Assembly (NCBI GenBank): GCA_016281495.1
Contig: JAEEIU010000060.1
Coordinates: 1-64,000, forward strand
Reading direction: 5' to 3'
DNA: 64,000 nt
From: Treponema sp.
GTDB lineage: Bacteria > Spirochaetota > Spirochaetia > Treponematales > Treponemataceae
Shown: positions 1 to 9,487 of the stretch, piece by piece
Layout of the letters: the number at the start of each line of letters is the position of its first letter
How positions within the stretch are numbered: the first letter of the stretch is position 1
Position numbers and translations under genes: made by a program
The notes under the pieces: model-generated
Databases searched by the model: none
Told to the model about the DNA's origin: nothing
The model's input: the letters and a program-made list of their open reading frames with translations, nothing else

Positions 1-306
1 ACCTACAAGGAGCATAAGGAATATCGATACTCCGACTCCCATTTCCTTTACTACCATAAAGATACCGCCTGCGGCACCTAAAAGACACACGAAGGAACCA
101 CAGCTAAGATCGATATTACCACCGGTCAGCATACACATCAGCATACCGGTTGCCAGAATGAATACATATGCATTCTGAGTTATAAGAGCATTAAAGTTCA
201 AAGGCGAGAACATTGAGCCATTTGTCAAAACGGTGAAAAAGATATATACCAGGACAAGGACTATGAGCATCGCATTTTTCTTTATTATTTCCATATATTT
301 CTTCAT
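1..306 (-). CDS. Sugar ABC transporter permease, second copy (partial, N-terminal 102 aa)
   Basis: This is the N-terminal part of an inner-membrane permease; the gene runs off the left edge of the window. The ATG at 306 follows a strong ribosome site (GGAGGAGATC) and lies 18 bases after the stop of the neighbouring mmsB. The first helix is followed by NAYVFILATGMLM and LTGGNIDLS, which nearly repeat the same stretch of that neighbour, so the two are tandem paralogues of the CUT2 permease family. It is the last visible gene of the chvE-mmsA-mmsB operon and probably forms a homo- or heterodimeric sugar channel with it. Whether it is full length cannot be seen. Confidence 0.85.
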   Translation of the reverse strand, partial: MKKYMEIIKKNAMLIVLVLVYIFFTVLTNGSMFSPLNFNALITQNAYVFILATGMLMCMLTGGNIDLSCGSFVCLLGAAGGIFMVVKEMGVGVSIFLMLLVG

Positions 307-324
307 GACTGATCTCCTCCTCCT

Positions 325-1491
325 TTACTTTTTCTTCTTGTTTGACAATACATCAAATATGATAGCTACCAGAACAACTATACCTTTTACAACCTTCTGA
401 TAGTTGAACTCCATACCCATGATGGACATGCCCATGTTAATGACACCCATGAGCAGAGCTCCGACTACAACACCGAATACATTTCCTTCACCACCGTATG
501 CTGAAGCTCCGCCGATGAAGCAGGCTGCGATGGCATCCATCTCGTAAAGCTGTCCGAATGTAGGCTGAGCACCTACGGCTCTTGCTATGGTAAGGATACC
601 TGCAAGACCAGCCATAAGTCCCATGTTCACATATGCGAAGAAGTAAACCTTCCTTGAATCTATACCTGAAAGTCTTGTAGCTTTTTCATTACCACCGACC
701 GCATACAGATATCTACCCATTGTGGTCTTGGTTGTAATGTATTCATAAACCAGCAGAACAAGTGCGATCCAGATGAGTGCTACAGGGATTCCCTTGTAAT
801 TAGCCAGCTTATAGAAGATCCATATCATGGCTGCACAGATCACTATAAGTCTCAAAAGCTCACTTGCAAAAGGCTTTACATCATATCCCTTGGCCTTGGC
901 ACTTATCCTGTTCCTTAATACAACAGCAACGTAGATGATAGCAACAATCACGCCGGCTGCCATACATGTGATATTGATGTTTGTTCCGTGGAAGAAATCC
1001 GGGATATAACAATCGGCACCACCACCGAATACGTTCAGGAATGTTGTATTATCAACACCTACCGCATATCCCTGCAGAACCTTGTTAGCAAGTCCTCTGA
1101 AAGCATACATTCCGGCCAGTGTTGCTATAAAGGGCGGAACCTTGATATATGCGATCCAGAATCCCTGCCATGCTCCAACGAGGAGTCCTCCGATGAGCAT
1201 AACTGCTACTGAAACCCACACGTTGATGTCTTTATCCATCATTACAGCGCCGATACCGCCGACGAAACATGCGACAGATCCGACTGCCAGGTCGATGTTA
1301 CCACCTGTCAGGATACAAAGCAGCATACCTGCTGCCAGAACGAACACGTATGCGTTCTGAGAGATCAGGTTGTTGATATTCTGCGGAAAGAGTATCTTTC
1401 CGCCGGTATTTGCATAGAAGAAGATAACTACAGCTATCAGGGCAAATACCATCGTATATTTCTTTAAAATGTCTAATACTTTAAGATTCAT
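325..1491 (-). CDS. mmsB: Multiple-monosaccharide ABC transporter permease MmsB/GguB
   Basis: Membrane permease (388 aa) of a CUT2 sugar importer, with about ten hydrophobic helices. Family landmarks are visible: LTGGNIDLAVGS near residue 60, a PPFIATLAGM stretch and a C-terminal FIGGASAYGGEGNVFGVVVGA segment. The length matches MmsB/GguB-type permeases, which are longer than RbsC because of an insert between the halves. The start ATG lies one base after the mmsA stop (TAG-T-ATG), so translation is probably coupled. It would form the channel energised by MmsA and fed by ChvE. The exact sugar (galactose, glucose, arabinose or xylose) cannot be told from sequence. Confidence 0.92.
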   Translation of the reverse strand: MNLKVLDILKKYTMVFALIAVVIFFYANTGGKILFPQNINNLISQNAYVFVLAAGMLLCILTGGNIDLAVGSVACFVGGIGAVMMDKDINVWVSVAVMLIGGLLVGAWQGFWIAYIKVPPFIATLAGMYAFRGLANKVLQGYAVGVDNTTFLNVFGGGADCYIPDFFHGTNINITCMAAGVIVAIIYVAVVLRNRISAKAKGYDVKPFASELLRLIVICAAMIWIFYKLANYKGIPVALIWIALVLLVYEYITTKTTMGRYLYAVGGNEKATRLSGIDSRKVYFFAYVNMGLMAGLAGILTIARAVGAQPTFGQLYEMDAIAACFIGGASAYGGEGNVFGVVVGALLMGVINMGMSIMGMEFNYQKVVKGIVVLVAIIFDVLSNKKKK

Positions 1492-1492
1492 A

Positions 1493-3031
1493 CTATTCGC
1501 CCCTTCCCGACTGCAAGATGCAAGCCATAATGTTTTCCTGTGTAGCGTCTTCCGCTTTCATTTCTCCGACAAACTTTCCTTCGTTCATTATATAGATACG
1601 GTCTGACATACCTATGACCTCAGGAAGTTCGGATGATATCATGATGACCGATTTGCCGGCCTTTACAAGATCATTGATGATACAGTATATCTCGTACTTG
1701 GCACCTACATCAATACCTCTCGTGGGTTCATCAAGTATGAGGATATCAGGATCAGCAAACATCCACTTGGCCAGGAGAACCTTCTGCTGGTTTCCTCCGG
1801 AAAGGTTACCAACATTCTGTTCAACGGTCGGAGTCTTGGTCTTAAGCTTTTCCTTGTACTCCACTGCCACCTGATATTCTTTATCCTTATCGATGATACC
1901 CTTGCTGCTGACACCATCCATATTGGCAAGTGAAGTGTTAACCCTGATCGGATTTGACAATACCAGTCCGTTACCCTTACGATCCTCGGTAACGTATGCA
2001 AGCTTGGCATTAATGGCCTCTCTGGGGCTCTTTAATACGGTTTCCTTACCGTTTAACAGCAGTGTTCCCGTGATGTCTGCTCCGTAAGACCTTCCGAATA
2101 TACTCATGGCAAGCTCGGTTCTTCCGGCTCCCATCAGTCCGTATATTCCGACAACCTCGCCCTTCTTAACGCTGAAGCTGATGTTATCTACAACCTTACG
2201 CTCAGCATATACAGGGTGGAATACCGTCCAGTCCTTGACCTCCATACTCGTTTCACCGATCTCAACATTGCTGCGCTTCGGGAAACGGTCTGTGATCTCA
2301 CGTCCGACCATTCCTCTGATGATCCTGTCTTCATCGATCTCCATGCTGTGACAGTCAAGAGTTTCAACTGTTGAACCGTCACGGATGACAGTGATCTTAT
2401 CTGCTACGTAAACAACCTCGTTAAGTTTATGACTGATGATGATCATCGTCATGCCCTGCTTTTTAAACTCAAGCATCAGATCGAGCAGAGCTCTTGAATC
2501 TGTCTCGTTAAGAGATGATGTAGGCTCATCCAGGATAAGAAGTTTAGCCTTTTTAGCAAGAGCCTTGGCTATCTCAACGAGCTGCTGTTTACCAGTTCCT
2601 ATATCCTTGATCAACACACGCGAAGACTCTGATAATCCTACCATCTTGAGGTACTTATCAGCCTCGCTGTAAGTTTCATTCCAATTTATGGCGTTCTTTT
2701 TGCCCCTCTCATTACCGAGGAACATATTCTCACCGATAGACATCTGAGGCACCAGAGCAAGTTCCTGATGAATGATAACGATACCTTTTCTCTCGGAATC
2801 GGTTATCTTCTGGAACTGACATACCTCACCGTTATAAACTATATCTCCTTCGTAGCTTCCATAAGGGTAAATGCCGCTCAGTACATTCATCAATGTAGAC
2901 TTTCCGGCTCCGTTTTCACCTACCAGTGCATGTATCTCGCCCTCTTCAACCTGAAGGTTAACATTATCGAGCGCCTTAACACCGGGGAAGGTTTTGGTGA
3001 TATTCTTCATTTCAAGAATTATTTTTCCCAA
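1493..3031 (-). CDS. mmsA: Multiple-monosaccharide ABC transporter ATP-binding protein MmsA/GguA
   Basis: Cytoplasmic ATPase with two fused ABC domains. The N-terminal half has Walker [10 protein letters not shown] and Walker [12 protein letters not shown]. The C-terminal half has a degenerate P-loop (GLMGAGRTE), the signature LSGGNQQK and Walker [14 protein letters not shown], as is typical of CUT2 ATPases. An upstream ATG at 3058 exists, but GGAGGG sits inside that extension, 7 bases before a TTG at 3031. Starting there gives [19 protein letters not shown], which fits the family N-terminus, so TTG 3031 is preferred. It is separated from chvE by a hairpin and followed directly by mmsB. Confidence 0.9.
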   Translation of the reverse strand: MGKIILEMKNITKTFPGVKALDNVNLQVEEGEIHALVGENGAGKSTLMNVLSGIYPYGSYEGDIVYNGEVCQFQKITDSERKGIVIIHQELALVPQMSIGENMFLGNERGKKNAINWNETYSEADKYLKMVGLSESSRVLIKDIGTGKQQLVEIAKALAKKAKLLILDEPTSSLNETDSRALLDLMLEFKKQGMTMIIISHKLNEVVYVADKITVIRDGSTVETLDCHSMEIDEDRIIRGMVGREITDRFPKRSNVEIGETSMEVKDWTVFHPVYAERKVVDNISFSVKKGEVVGIYGLMGAGRTELAMSIFGRSYGADITGTLLLNGKETVLKSPREAINAKLAYVTEDRKGNGLVLSNPIRVNTSLANMDGVSSKGIIDKDKEYQVAVEYKEKLKTKTPTVEQNVGNLSGGNQQKVLLAKWMFADPDILILDEPTRGIDVGAKYEIYCIINDLVKAGKSVIMISSELPEVIGMSDRIYIMNEGKFVGEMKAEDATQENIMACILQSGRGE

Positions 3032-3061
3032 AAGTATCCCTCCTATCTCCTTACTCATAAA

Positions 3062-3083
3062 CAGGCGGGTTTAGCCCCGCCTG
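3062..3083 (-). terminator. Intercistronic stem-loop between chvE and mmsA
   Basis: Perfect 8-bp GC-rich inverted repeat (CAGGCGGG / CCCGCCTG) 27 bases after the chvE stop. Only a short T run follows on the minus strand, so it is more likely an attenuator or mRNA 3'-end stabiliser than a full terminator. Such hairpins commonly let binding proteins be made in excess of the membrane components. Confidence 0.6.
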
Positions 3084-3110
3084 CATTATGAGATATTAAA
3101 TATCTTTAAA

Positions 3111-4166
3111 TTACTTTAACTGATCCTCTGTGTAGTATCCTGAATCGATGAGGATTGTCTTGTAGTTGTTAGCGTCTGCGAATACAGGCTCGCAAAGGAA
3201 TGAAGGAACAACCTTAACTCCGTTGTCATAAGTCTTCTCATCGTTAACGTCAACCTTTTCACCCTTAAGGATCTGGCCAACCATCTTAACAACCTGTGAA
3301 GCAAGAGTACGTGTATCCTTGAATACTGACATAGACTGCTTACCAGCGATCATGTTCTTTGTATTCTCAATATCACAGTCCTGACCTGTTATGATAGGAT
3401 ATGATCCGTTGTAGTTAGCTGCAAGAGCGTTCTCAACACCGAGTGCTGTAGAGTCGTTAGAGCAAAGCCATACATCTACGTTTGTTCCATCTGCATAGTA
3501 AGATGAAAGGATGTTTTCTGCTCTTGACTGTGCTGTCTCTGTTGCCCATGAAGGAGTTGCAACTTCGTCAAATGTCTTCTGGCCTGAAACTACGTTAAGC
3601 TTGCCGCTCTCTACGTAAGGCTTAAGAACATCGTATGCACCGTTGAAGAAGAAACCTGCGTTGTTGTCACCGGGATCACCAGCTGTGAACTCAATGTTGA
3701 AAGGTCCCTGTGCGTTGTCGAGATCAAGAGTATCTTTTACGTATGTACCCTGAACTGTACCAACCTTGTAGTTATCAAATGTAGCATAGTAAGAAACTGC
3801 ATCTGAGTTCATGATCAAACGGTCATAAGCAATAACAGGAATCTGCTTCTTCTTTGCACTGTCAAGAACGTTCTTGAGTGCAGAACCGTCGATAGAAGCG
3901 ATAACCAAAACTTTGCAGTTTCCAGTTACCATGTTTTCAATCTGAGAAACCTGAGTTGCGATGTCGTTGTTAGCAAACTGAAGGTCTACCTGATAGCCGG
4001 CTTTTTCCAGCTGTGACTTCATGTTTGCACCGTCCTGATTCCAGCGCTGCAAGTCTTTTGTAGGCATTGAAACGCCAACTTTTACAGACTTTGATCCAGA
4101 TCCATTACAACCGATGAATGAAAGAACCATTGCACCAGCAAGTAATACTGCGAAAATTTTTTTCAT
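3111..4166 (-). CDS. chvE: Periplasmic multiple-sugar-binding lipoprotein ChvE-like
   Basis: Substrate-binding protein (351 aa) that delivers monosaccharides to MmsAB. It starts with a lipoprotein signal peptide (MKKIFAVLLAGAMVLSFIGC, Cys at residue 20), so it should be anchored in the membrane. The mature part is a two-lobed periplasmic-binding fold with VGVSMPTKDLQRWNQDG and VLVIASIDGSAL, both characteristic of the ChvE/xylose-binding group. GGAGG lies 6 bases before the ATG. It is the first gene of the transporter operon and follows the sensor operon by 174 bases, which contain a -10-like TATAAT. The ligand is not determinable from the sequence. Confidence 0.92.
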   Translation of the reverse strand: MKKIFAVLLAGAMVLSFIGCNGSGSKSVKVGVSMPTKDLQRWNQDGANMKSQLEKAGYQVDLQFANNDIATQVSQIENMVTGNCKVLVIASIDGSALKNVLDSAKKKQIPVIAYDRLIMNSDAVSYYATFDNYKVGTVQGTYVKDTLDLDNAQGPFNIEFTAGDPGDNNAGFFFNGAYDVLKPYVESGKLNVVSGQKTFDEVATPSWATETAQSRAENILSSYYADGTNVDVWLCSNDSTALGVENALAANYNGSYPIITGQDCDIENTKNMIAGKQSMSVFKDTRTLASQVVKMVGQILKGEKVDVNDEKTYDNGVKVVPSFLCEPVFADANNYKTILIDSGYYTEDQLK

Positions 4167-4178
4167 AAAAAACCTCCA

Positions 4179-4207
4179 AACGAATTTTCGTTGATGGTTT
4201 CATTATA
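4179..4207 (-). promoter_or_regulatory. Probable chvE promoter -10 and leader palindrome
   Basis: Minus-strand TATAAT at 4202-4207 lies 36 bases before the chvE ATG; no good -35 is visible, which would fit an activator-dependent promoter. Between it and the ribosome site is the palindrome AACGAA-TT-TTCGTT (4179-4192), a possible operator or leader hairpin. The 174-bp gap (4167-4340) holds nothing else clear apart from A/T tracts. Confidence 0.4.
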
Positions 4208-4340
4208 AAATAAAAAAAGCAAGGAAATTTACCGACTTTCTGAAAAATTTTGGTATTTTATGCAAATTTGCCAAAAATATGGATTTTTTAACGCGTATTC
4301 ATCTAGAATTTTTTGTCTTTAAAAAAATACTAATCGGAAT

Positions 4341-5390
4341 TTAGTCCCTGTAAACCTCTCCAGAGGTGTGGAAGCCTGATTCTATGACCACTTCGTCTAT
4401 GTTGTTTTTGTCAACAAGCTCAGGGGCAAGCATCAATGCAGGAATCTGTCCGTATCCGTTGTCTATCGTCGTAAGGGTTTCCGGTCCTTCCGCTATATCC
4501 TTACCGTTTGCAAGCAGAACAGCATACTGTGCCGCCTTTTTTGCAAGTTCGGTAATGGGCTTGTAAATCGTAAAGTCCTGGAGGCCGTGAACTATATTCT
4601 GGCATGCCGCAATATCCGCATCCTGACCGCAGATGAATACATGTTTTCCCGGTTTGTATGTCTGAAGCGCAAGTATCACACTGTCCGCAACCGCATCGTT
4701 TCCGCACACGACAACATTAGGCACCTTGTCCTCGGTTATCATGTTCACCATCAGCTGGTGCGAAAGGTCATAGTTCCATCCGTCAATGTAATACGTACTG
4801 TCCAAAAGCACGCCCGTATTTACAATTGATTTTTCCAACCCCTTCATGATCATCGCCATGTTGTAGTCTTCCTGTGGTCCAAGAATGCAACACCATTTTT
4901 TCAACGGAGTCCTTGCCAGCATGCCGCGACCCATCAGATATCCAACCTGCTCACTGTCTATTGTAATATAGAGGTTTATCGGTGCATTCAAAATCAGGCG
5001 GTCGTATGAAATTACCGGAATACCCTTGGCAAGAATCTTGTCTATCGTATCCGCAAGCAGAACACCGTCCTTTGCAACAATTACTATCACGTCAACATTT
5101 TTTCCCGCAAGATACAAGAGCTGCCTGTTCTGTTCCTCAACACTGTTACCGGCATTCTGAACAATAACATCAGCTCCCAGTTCCTTTGCCTCTCCCATAA
5201 AGACATCAAGGTCACGCTGCCATCTTTCTATCGCAAGGGTATCAATTGAAAAGCCAATTACAGGTCCCTTTTTCTTTTCCACCTCAAGCGCATTTTTTCC
5301 AGAAGATACAATTTCTGATTTGTTGCATGATAAAGAGAGAATCATTGCCAGACAGATAAAAATACAAAAACATTTATAACGTAAACTCAT
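4341..5390 (-). CDS. Sugar-binding lipoprotein, probable accessory sensor (XylF-like)
   Basis: Lipoprotein (349 aa, signal ending LSLSC with Cys 22) of the periplasmic sugar-binding family. GFSIDTLAIERWQRDLDVFM, VIVIVAKDGVLLADTI and VVCGNDAVADSVILAL correspond to the XylF/ChvE core, but it is diverged from the neighbouring transport protein. Its ATG overlaps the stop of the response-regulator gene by 4 bases, so it belongs to the signalling operon rather than the transporter operon. In clostridia a XylF-like protein of this kind presents xylose to a LytS kinase (XylFII-LytS-YesN); the same role here is inference. An extra transport binding protein is the alternative. Confidence 0.8.
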   Translation of the reverse strand: MSLRYKCFCIFICLAMILSLSCNKSEIVSSGKNALEVEKKKGPVIGFSIDTLAIERWQRDLDVFMGEAKELGADVIVQNAGNSVEEQNRQLLYLAGKNVDVIVIVAKDGVLLADTIDKILAKGIPVISYDRLILNAPINLYITIDSEQVGYLMGRGMLARTPLKKWCCILGPQEDYNMAMIMKGLEKSIVNTGVLLDSTYYIDGWNYDLSHQLMVNMITEDKVPNVVVCGNDAVADSVILALQTYKPGKHVFICGQDADIAACQNIVHGLQDFTIYKPITELAKKAAQYAVLLANGKDIAEGPETLTTIDNGYGQIPALMLAPELVDKNNIDEVVIESGFHTSGEVYRD

Positions 5391-6961
5391 TTTTCCTCCG
5401 CATTATTCCTGAACTCTGTTGGTGAAAGTCCGTATTTATTCTTGAACAGCTTACTGAAATAGTTCTGATCATTGTAGCCCACATCGGCGGTTATTTCCTT
5501 TACCGATTTTTCCGTTTCCTTTAGCAGTTTGCATGACTTTTCAAGACGGCGATCGGTCACATAGTTGATGAACGTTTCCCCCGTTTCTTCCTTGAACAAC
5601 TTGCTCAGGTAGAATGAACTCATGTTCACCTTTTGCGCCACAACATCAAGTGACAAATCCTGTTCAAGATTATCCTGAACATACTGTGCCACTTTCTTTA
5701 TTACCGGGTTTTCCTTTTTGGTCCTTATCTTTGTGACATAGCTTGCACATTCAAAGAGACGCTGCTGGACAAAATCTTCAAGTTGATTCCTTTCATCACA
5801 ATTAGAAAAGAATTCAAATATTGAATCAAAGGCCTCGTTGACATAAGAAGTTTTTTGAAGCGTATTGCTCAAATTGTTTGTGGTATCCCGTGCACGAATC
5901 AATAGCTCAAACATCAGGTTTTTGATTTTATTCAATGGAGCACCTGAATTGAACAGGGCGTTTATGTATTCCCCCGTCAGGAATTTTACACCCGCACCAT
6001 CTCCAATGCCAAGACGTCCAAGAATCCTTTCGCAGAAATTTTCTATTTGAATCTGATTTGTTTCCCCATTCGGAGAATAAAATACAATGCCACCATCTTT
6101 GTCACTTCGGTTAAGGGCCTCAAGCGCCTGGTTGTAGGACTGCGACATTTGTTCCGTAGTCTGCTGCACAATGCTCACACCCGCACGCACTTTTTGACTG
6201 ATGTTTATTGCAATCAAATTAAAAGCACGGTTCACTTCATTTTTCATCGCCTCTTCCGGTGCAATCTCCTCTGGTACGGCAATCGGGAAAAAGATTACAA
6301 GCCTGTTTGACATGAACGAACCGATCAGACACTTGCAATGGGCATTCAGGAGCGTCCTAAGGTTGGAATATGCCTTGAACTGGTTTTCCGCCGTAATTCC
6401 GGGTAGTTCCAGACAGCAGAAGCACCAGTGGGTTTCCGTAATGTTAAAGTATTCAAAGAAAGTTGAAACATCCGTATTCTTTTCGTTGCTGAAAATGCAT
6501 GAATAAATGAAATCGCTTTCCACCATGGGAGAAATCAAATCCAGCTTTTTATGCAGCTCCTGGTCGGAAGTAAACTGTCCCCTCTGCTTGTCCACCTGAT
6601 TCATGGCCTCCCGCACGGTCTGAACAACAAGATTGCGGTTTACGGGTTTCGTGATGTACTTGAATGCACCGATGTTGATTGCTTCCTGCGCATATTGAAA
6701 ACGGTCGTATGCACTCAGCATGATGATTACGGTTTCCGGCTTGAGCCTTAAGATGCAGCTTACAGTTTCCAGTCCGTTGATTCCCGACATGTGGATGTCC
6801 ATAAAAACGATGTCTATCTTTTCCTTTGTGGCAATTTCAATCGCTTCGGTTCCTGACAGAGCAGAAAAAACTTTTATCTGATCAGGAAAATCCTTGTTCA
6901 TTATGAACTTAAGAGAATCAATCACAATCTGTTCATCATCGGTAATCAAAACATTATACAT
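5387..6961 (-). CDS. Response regulator, receiver plus AraC-type DNA-binding domain (YesN family)
   Basis: Cytoplasmic regulator of 524 aa. The N-terminal receiver begins MYNVLITDDEQ, with the acidic pair at residues 8-9, the phospho-acceptor Asp in DIVFMDIHMSG near residue 55 and the lysine in FKYITKPVN. A long linker follows, then two AraC helix-turn-helix motifs at the C-terminus (VAQKVNMSSFYLSKLFKEETG and VGYNDQNYFSKLFKNKYGLSP). It overlaps the kinase gene by 8 bases and the downstream sugar-binding lipoprotein by 4. Likely target: the chvE-mmsAB promoter next door, whose -35 is poor. The pairing with the kinase is well supported by context; the target is inference. Confidence 0.92.
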   Translation of the reverse strand: MYNVLITDDEQIVIDSLKFIMNKDFPDQIKVFSALSGTEAIEIATKEKIDIVFMDIHMSGINGLETVSCILRLKPETVIIMLSAYDRFQYAQEAINIGAFKYITKPVNRNLVVQTVREAMNQVDKQRGQFTSDQELHKKLDLISPMVESDFIYSCIFSNEKNTDVSTFFEYFNITETHWCFCCLELPGITAENQFKAYSNLRTLLNAHCKCLIGSFMSNRLVIFFPIAVPEEIAPEEAMKNEVNRAFNLIAINISQKVRAGVSIVQQTTEQMSQSYNQALEALNRSDKDGGIVFYSPNGETNQIQIENFCERILGRLGIGDGAGVKFLTGEYINALFNSGAPLNKIKNLMFELLIRARDTTNNLSNTLQKTSYVNEAFDSIFEFFSNCDERNQLEDFVQQRLFECASYVTKIRTKKENPVIKKVAQYVQDNLEQDLSLDVVAQKVNMSSFYLSKLFKEETGETFINYVTDRRLEKSCKLLKETEKSVKEITADVGYNDQNYFSKLFKNKYGLSPTEFRNNAEEK

Positions 6962-8501
6962 TCTTTGGTACCCTTATTATAAAAGTCGCTCCCTGTCCCG
7001 GCTCACTGCGCGGAATGTCAAACACATCGTCACGGTGGAAATAGAGCTTAAGGCGAAGAAGCACGTTTATTATTCCAATGCCATTATGCATCTCTCCATC
7101 CGAAAGCTTTTTATCTTCTTTTGTTTTATTCACTTCCGTAATGTTTTTATCTTCAGACAGCGTAATCTCATCAGTATGAATCGGCACCAAAATCCTCTGG
7201 CGAATATCCTCGTCAAACCCCGCACCGTTGTCGCTTATCCTAATCTCTACACATTCATCCAGACGCGTTACCTTTAGCTCAACACGTCCCATCGTATTCT
7301 TTAATCCATGCTTAATGCAGTTTTCCACCAGAGGCTGAAGCGTCATCGTAGGCACCATCTCGGTAAATTCACATTCCGGAACATCCTTGATGAACTCTAG
7401 ACGCTTTCCAAAACGAACCTTCATGATGTAAACGAAATTATCCACCAGTCCAAGTTCTTCGTCAATCGTAGCCACCTGCTTTTGCTGCTGAATGTTATAG
7501 CGGAAAAAACTTGCCACCTGTTCGATAAAATAACTGGTTTTGTCAGCACCTTCCATCATCGCAAGCTGAACGCCCGTATTTAAGGTGTTGAACAAAAAGT
7601 GCGGATTGATCTGACTCTGCAATGCACGAAGCTGGGCATCCGAATAAAGCGCCCTCATCTCTATTTCCTTTTCCCTGAGTTCGTTTTCGGTCCTAGCCTT
7701 TTTCCAGATTGTCTCGATGTATTCACGTATGCTGATGATCATGCGGTCAAATGCACGGCAGATGTTTCCTATTTCATCGTGGGTGTCCCTCTCAAACAAA
7801 GGCACGTCAAAGTCACGTTCTGCAACACGGAGGGCAACGGCGGAAATGTCTCCCAACGGTTTTGTAATCGAAGTGATGATGATGTAGAGCAGGAATGTAA
7901 CAAGCAAAAGCATAAAACAAAAGAGCGCAATGCTCCTCTGATGTACAATGCTTATTGAATGACGGTTGTCGGTATAAGAACGCGCATTCCGTTGAAGAAG
8001 AAGGTTGTTCAGTTCGGAAACCTGTCCTACAAGAAAACGGTAGCATTCCCTTGTTTTTGGATAATACTCTTCAAGCTGGCTGTCGTTGTTTGACCTGCGT
8101 GCGACTATCACCTGGTTGCTGAAATTTTCGTATGTATATGAAAGCTGGTAAACGACAAAGGATTTTTGTTCAATCACATCGGTGGAAGGATTTTGATGCA
8201 GGAGGGAACAATATTCAATTATCTTTGCCCTGTGCGTATAATAATTGTCGATTCCTTCAAAAGTACGGTATTGTACATAGTCTTCCATGGACTGCTCGGT
8301 TTCGCGAATGACCTCAAGATATGAATTCAATTCCGCGTTGGAAACATAGGCATCTTCGATCACATTCATGGCACGCAAGTCAGTCTTGAGCAAGATGAAA
8401 AGGCTTATGCACATCAGCACCAATGCAGAAATCACGCAAACCATTATCTTCCATCTGAAACTTTTGTCGGCAAGAAATTTTATAAAGGCAGGTTTTTTCA
8501 T
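6954..8501 (-). CDS. LytS/YesM-type sensor histidine kinase
   Basis: Membrane kinase of 515 aa. TM helix near residues 17-38, extracytoplasmic helical sensor region to about 185, second TM (ALFCFMLLLVTFLLYIIITSI), HAMP (ITKPLGDISAVALRVAERDFDVP), then a His_kinase domain with the phospho-acceptor His in QINPHFLFNTL and a HATPase domain with DNGAGFDE and GIGIINV. Helix-rich sensor regions like this are seen in kinases that receive signals from sugar-binding partners. It overlaps the upstream sensor-protein gene by 4 bases and the regulator gene by 8, indicating co-translation. Ligand specificity would come from the two binding-protein-like neighbours. Confidence 0.92.
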   Translation of the reverse strand: MKKPAFIKFLADKSFRWKIMVCVISALVLMCISLFILLKTDLRAMNVIEDAYVSNAELNSYLEVIRETEQSMEDYVQYRTFEGIDNYYTHRAKIIEYCSLLHQNPSTDVIEQKSFVVYQLSYTYENFSNQVIVARRSNNDSQLEEYYPKTRECYRFLVGQVSELNNLLLQRNARSYTDNRHSISIVHQRSIALFCFMLLLVTFLLYIIITSITKPLGDISAVALRVAERDFDVPLFERDTHDEIGNICRAFDRMIISIREYIETIWKKARTENELREKEIEMRALYSDAQLRALQSQINPHFLFNTLNTGVQLAMMEGADKTSYFIEQVASFFRYNIQQQKQVATIDEELGLVDNFVYIMKVRFGKRLEFIKDVPECEFTEMVPTMTLQPLVENCIKHGLKNTMGRVELKVTRLDECVEIRISDNGAGFDEDIRQRILVPIHTDEITLSEDKNITEVNKTKEDKKLSDGEMHNGIGIINVLLRLKLYFHRDDVFDIPRSEPGQGATFIIRVPKNV

Positions 8502-9487
8502 TTTCCACCCCTCAAAATTTCTACATCCGCCGCAATATAATTGTTTGAGTGCCCCGTGGTTCTGTATTCAATCAATTCCGTCATCGCAGTACGGCCGATT
8601 TTTTCCTGGTCGATGTAAACCAGTTCACGTATGGCGCCACGTTCAAAATAACGTAGCAGGGTTTCGTTGTTTCCCATTCCCAAAAGTTGAACTGATGATT
8701 CAAGATGAAACTCACTCAAAAGCTGAACACAACGTATGGTATCTTCTTCCGTGACACAAACCAAAAGAGGAGTCCGCCCAGAATTTGTATCTGACAAAAC
8801 TATGGATCTGATTGCATCAATGATGTCGCCGTCAGTTCCGGAAACAGAAAGCGTCTGAAGTGACATGCCCCGGTAAACCGACAGAATGTTCTGGAAGCTG
8901 TTCATCATGTTGCTGTAGTTAGGATTGTTTTCCAGCTCATTGGCAAAAAGATATACCGCTCCGTTTTTATTCAGCAGGTCAATACATTCGTTTGCAAGGG
9001 TACGTCCCAGTTCAGAATAATTCGTGCCGATAAAACTTACCTGTGGAATTGACTGGGTATAATGTCCAAGAGTTATGACCGGAATTTCGGAACCATCAGT
9101 CCTACGGGGTGTCTTTATTGTTGAATAGTCCGTATCAACATAAGCGATTATTCCATCTGCATTAACGAATGTCGCATAGTTGAACAGTTCTTCCAGCGAC
9201 ACGTCATCTGCAAGAGTTTCGGGAACATACAGTTCTACTACGGTGTTATAGTCCGCGCTGATTCCATCCGCCCCCCTAAAGACTTGCTCCAGAGAGGAGA
9301 TGTTGCTGGACTTACCCAAAACAAGAAAATGATAGTTCCTGTCTGTTCCATTTTCCTGGGCATTGTTACCACTGTTGAATGTACCCGGCAGAAAGAACAT
9401 AAGAACAAGACCGCCGAATATCACCAAGAGGGCAACAAGTACAATTACTATCTGTGCATAGAGCCCAGGACCTTTTACGCCTTTCAC
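8498..9487 (-). CDS. Membrane-anchored periplasmic-binding-protein-like sensor
   Basis: Protein of 329 aa with one N-terminal helix (about residues 10-33, IVIVLVALLVIFGGLVLMFF) lacking a lipobox Cys, so it is a membrane anchor. The rest is a sugar-binding fold of the LacI/Peripla_BP_4 type: ADGIIAYVD, GTNYSELGRTLANECID, LLVCVTEEDTIRCVQLLSEF and IDQEKIGRTAMTELIEY. It lacks a transporter of its own and overlaps both neighbours by 4 bases, between an acyltransferase and the LytS kinase. Probably a sugar sensor that contacts the kinase. Family membership is clear; the role is inferred from context. Confidence 0.82.
   Translation of the reverse strand: MKGVKGPGLYAQIVIVLVALLVIFGGLVLMFFLPGTFNSGNNAQENGTDRNYHFLVLGKSSNISSLEQVFRGADGISADYNTVVELYVPETLADDVSLEELFNYATFVNADGIIAYVDTDYSTIKTPRRTDGSEIPVITLGHYTQSIPQVSFIGTNYSELGRTLANECIDLLNKNGAVYLFANELENNPNYSNMMNSFQNILSVYRGMSLQTLSVSGTDGDIIDAIRSIVLSDTNSGRTPLLVCVTEEDTIRCVQLLSEFHLESSVQLLGMGNNETLLRYFERGAIRELVYIDQEKIGRTAMTELIEYRTTGHSNNYIAADVEILRGGK

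Noticed and set aside
1..4166. Foreign origin of the sugar transporter operon
   Set aside because: Codon choice seems slightly more GC-rich than the island genes, but similar to the highly expressed ppdK, so I could not separate transfer from expression level by eye.
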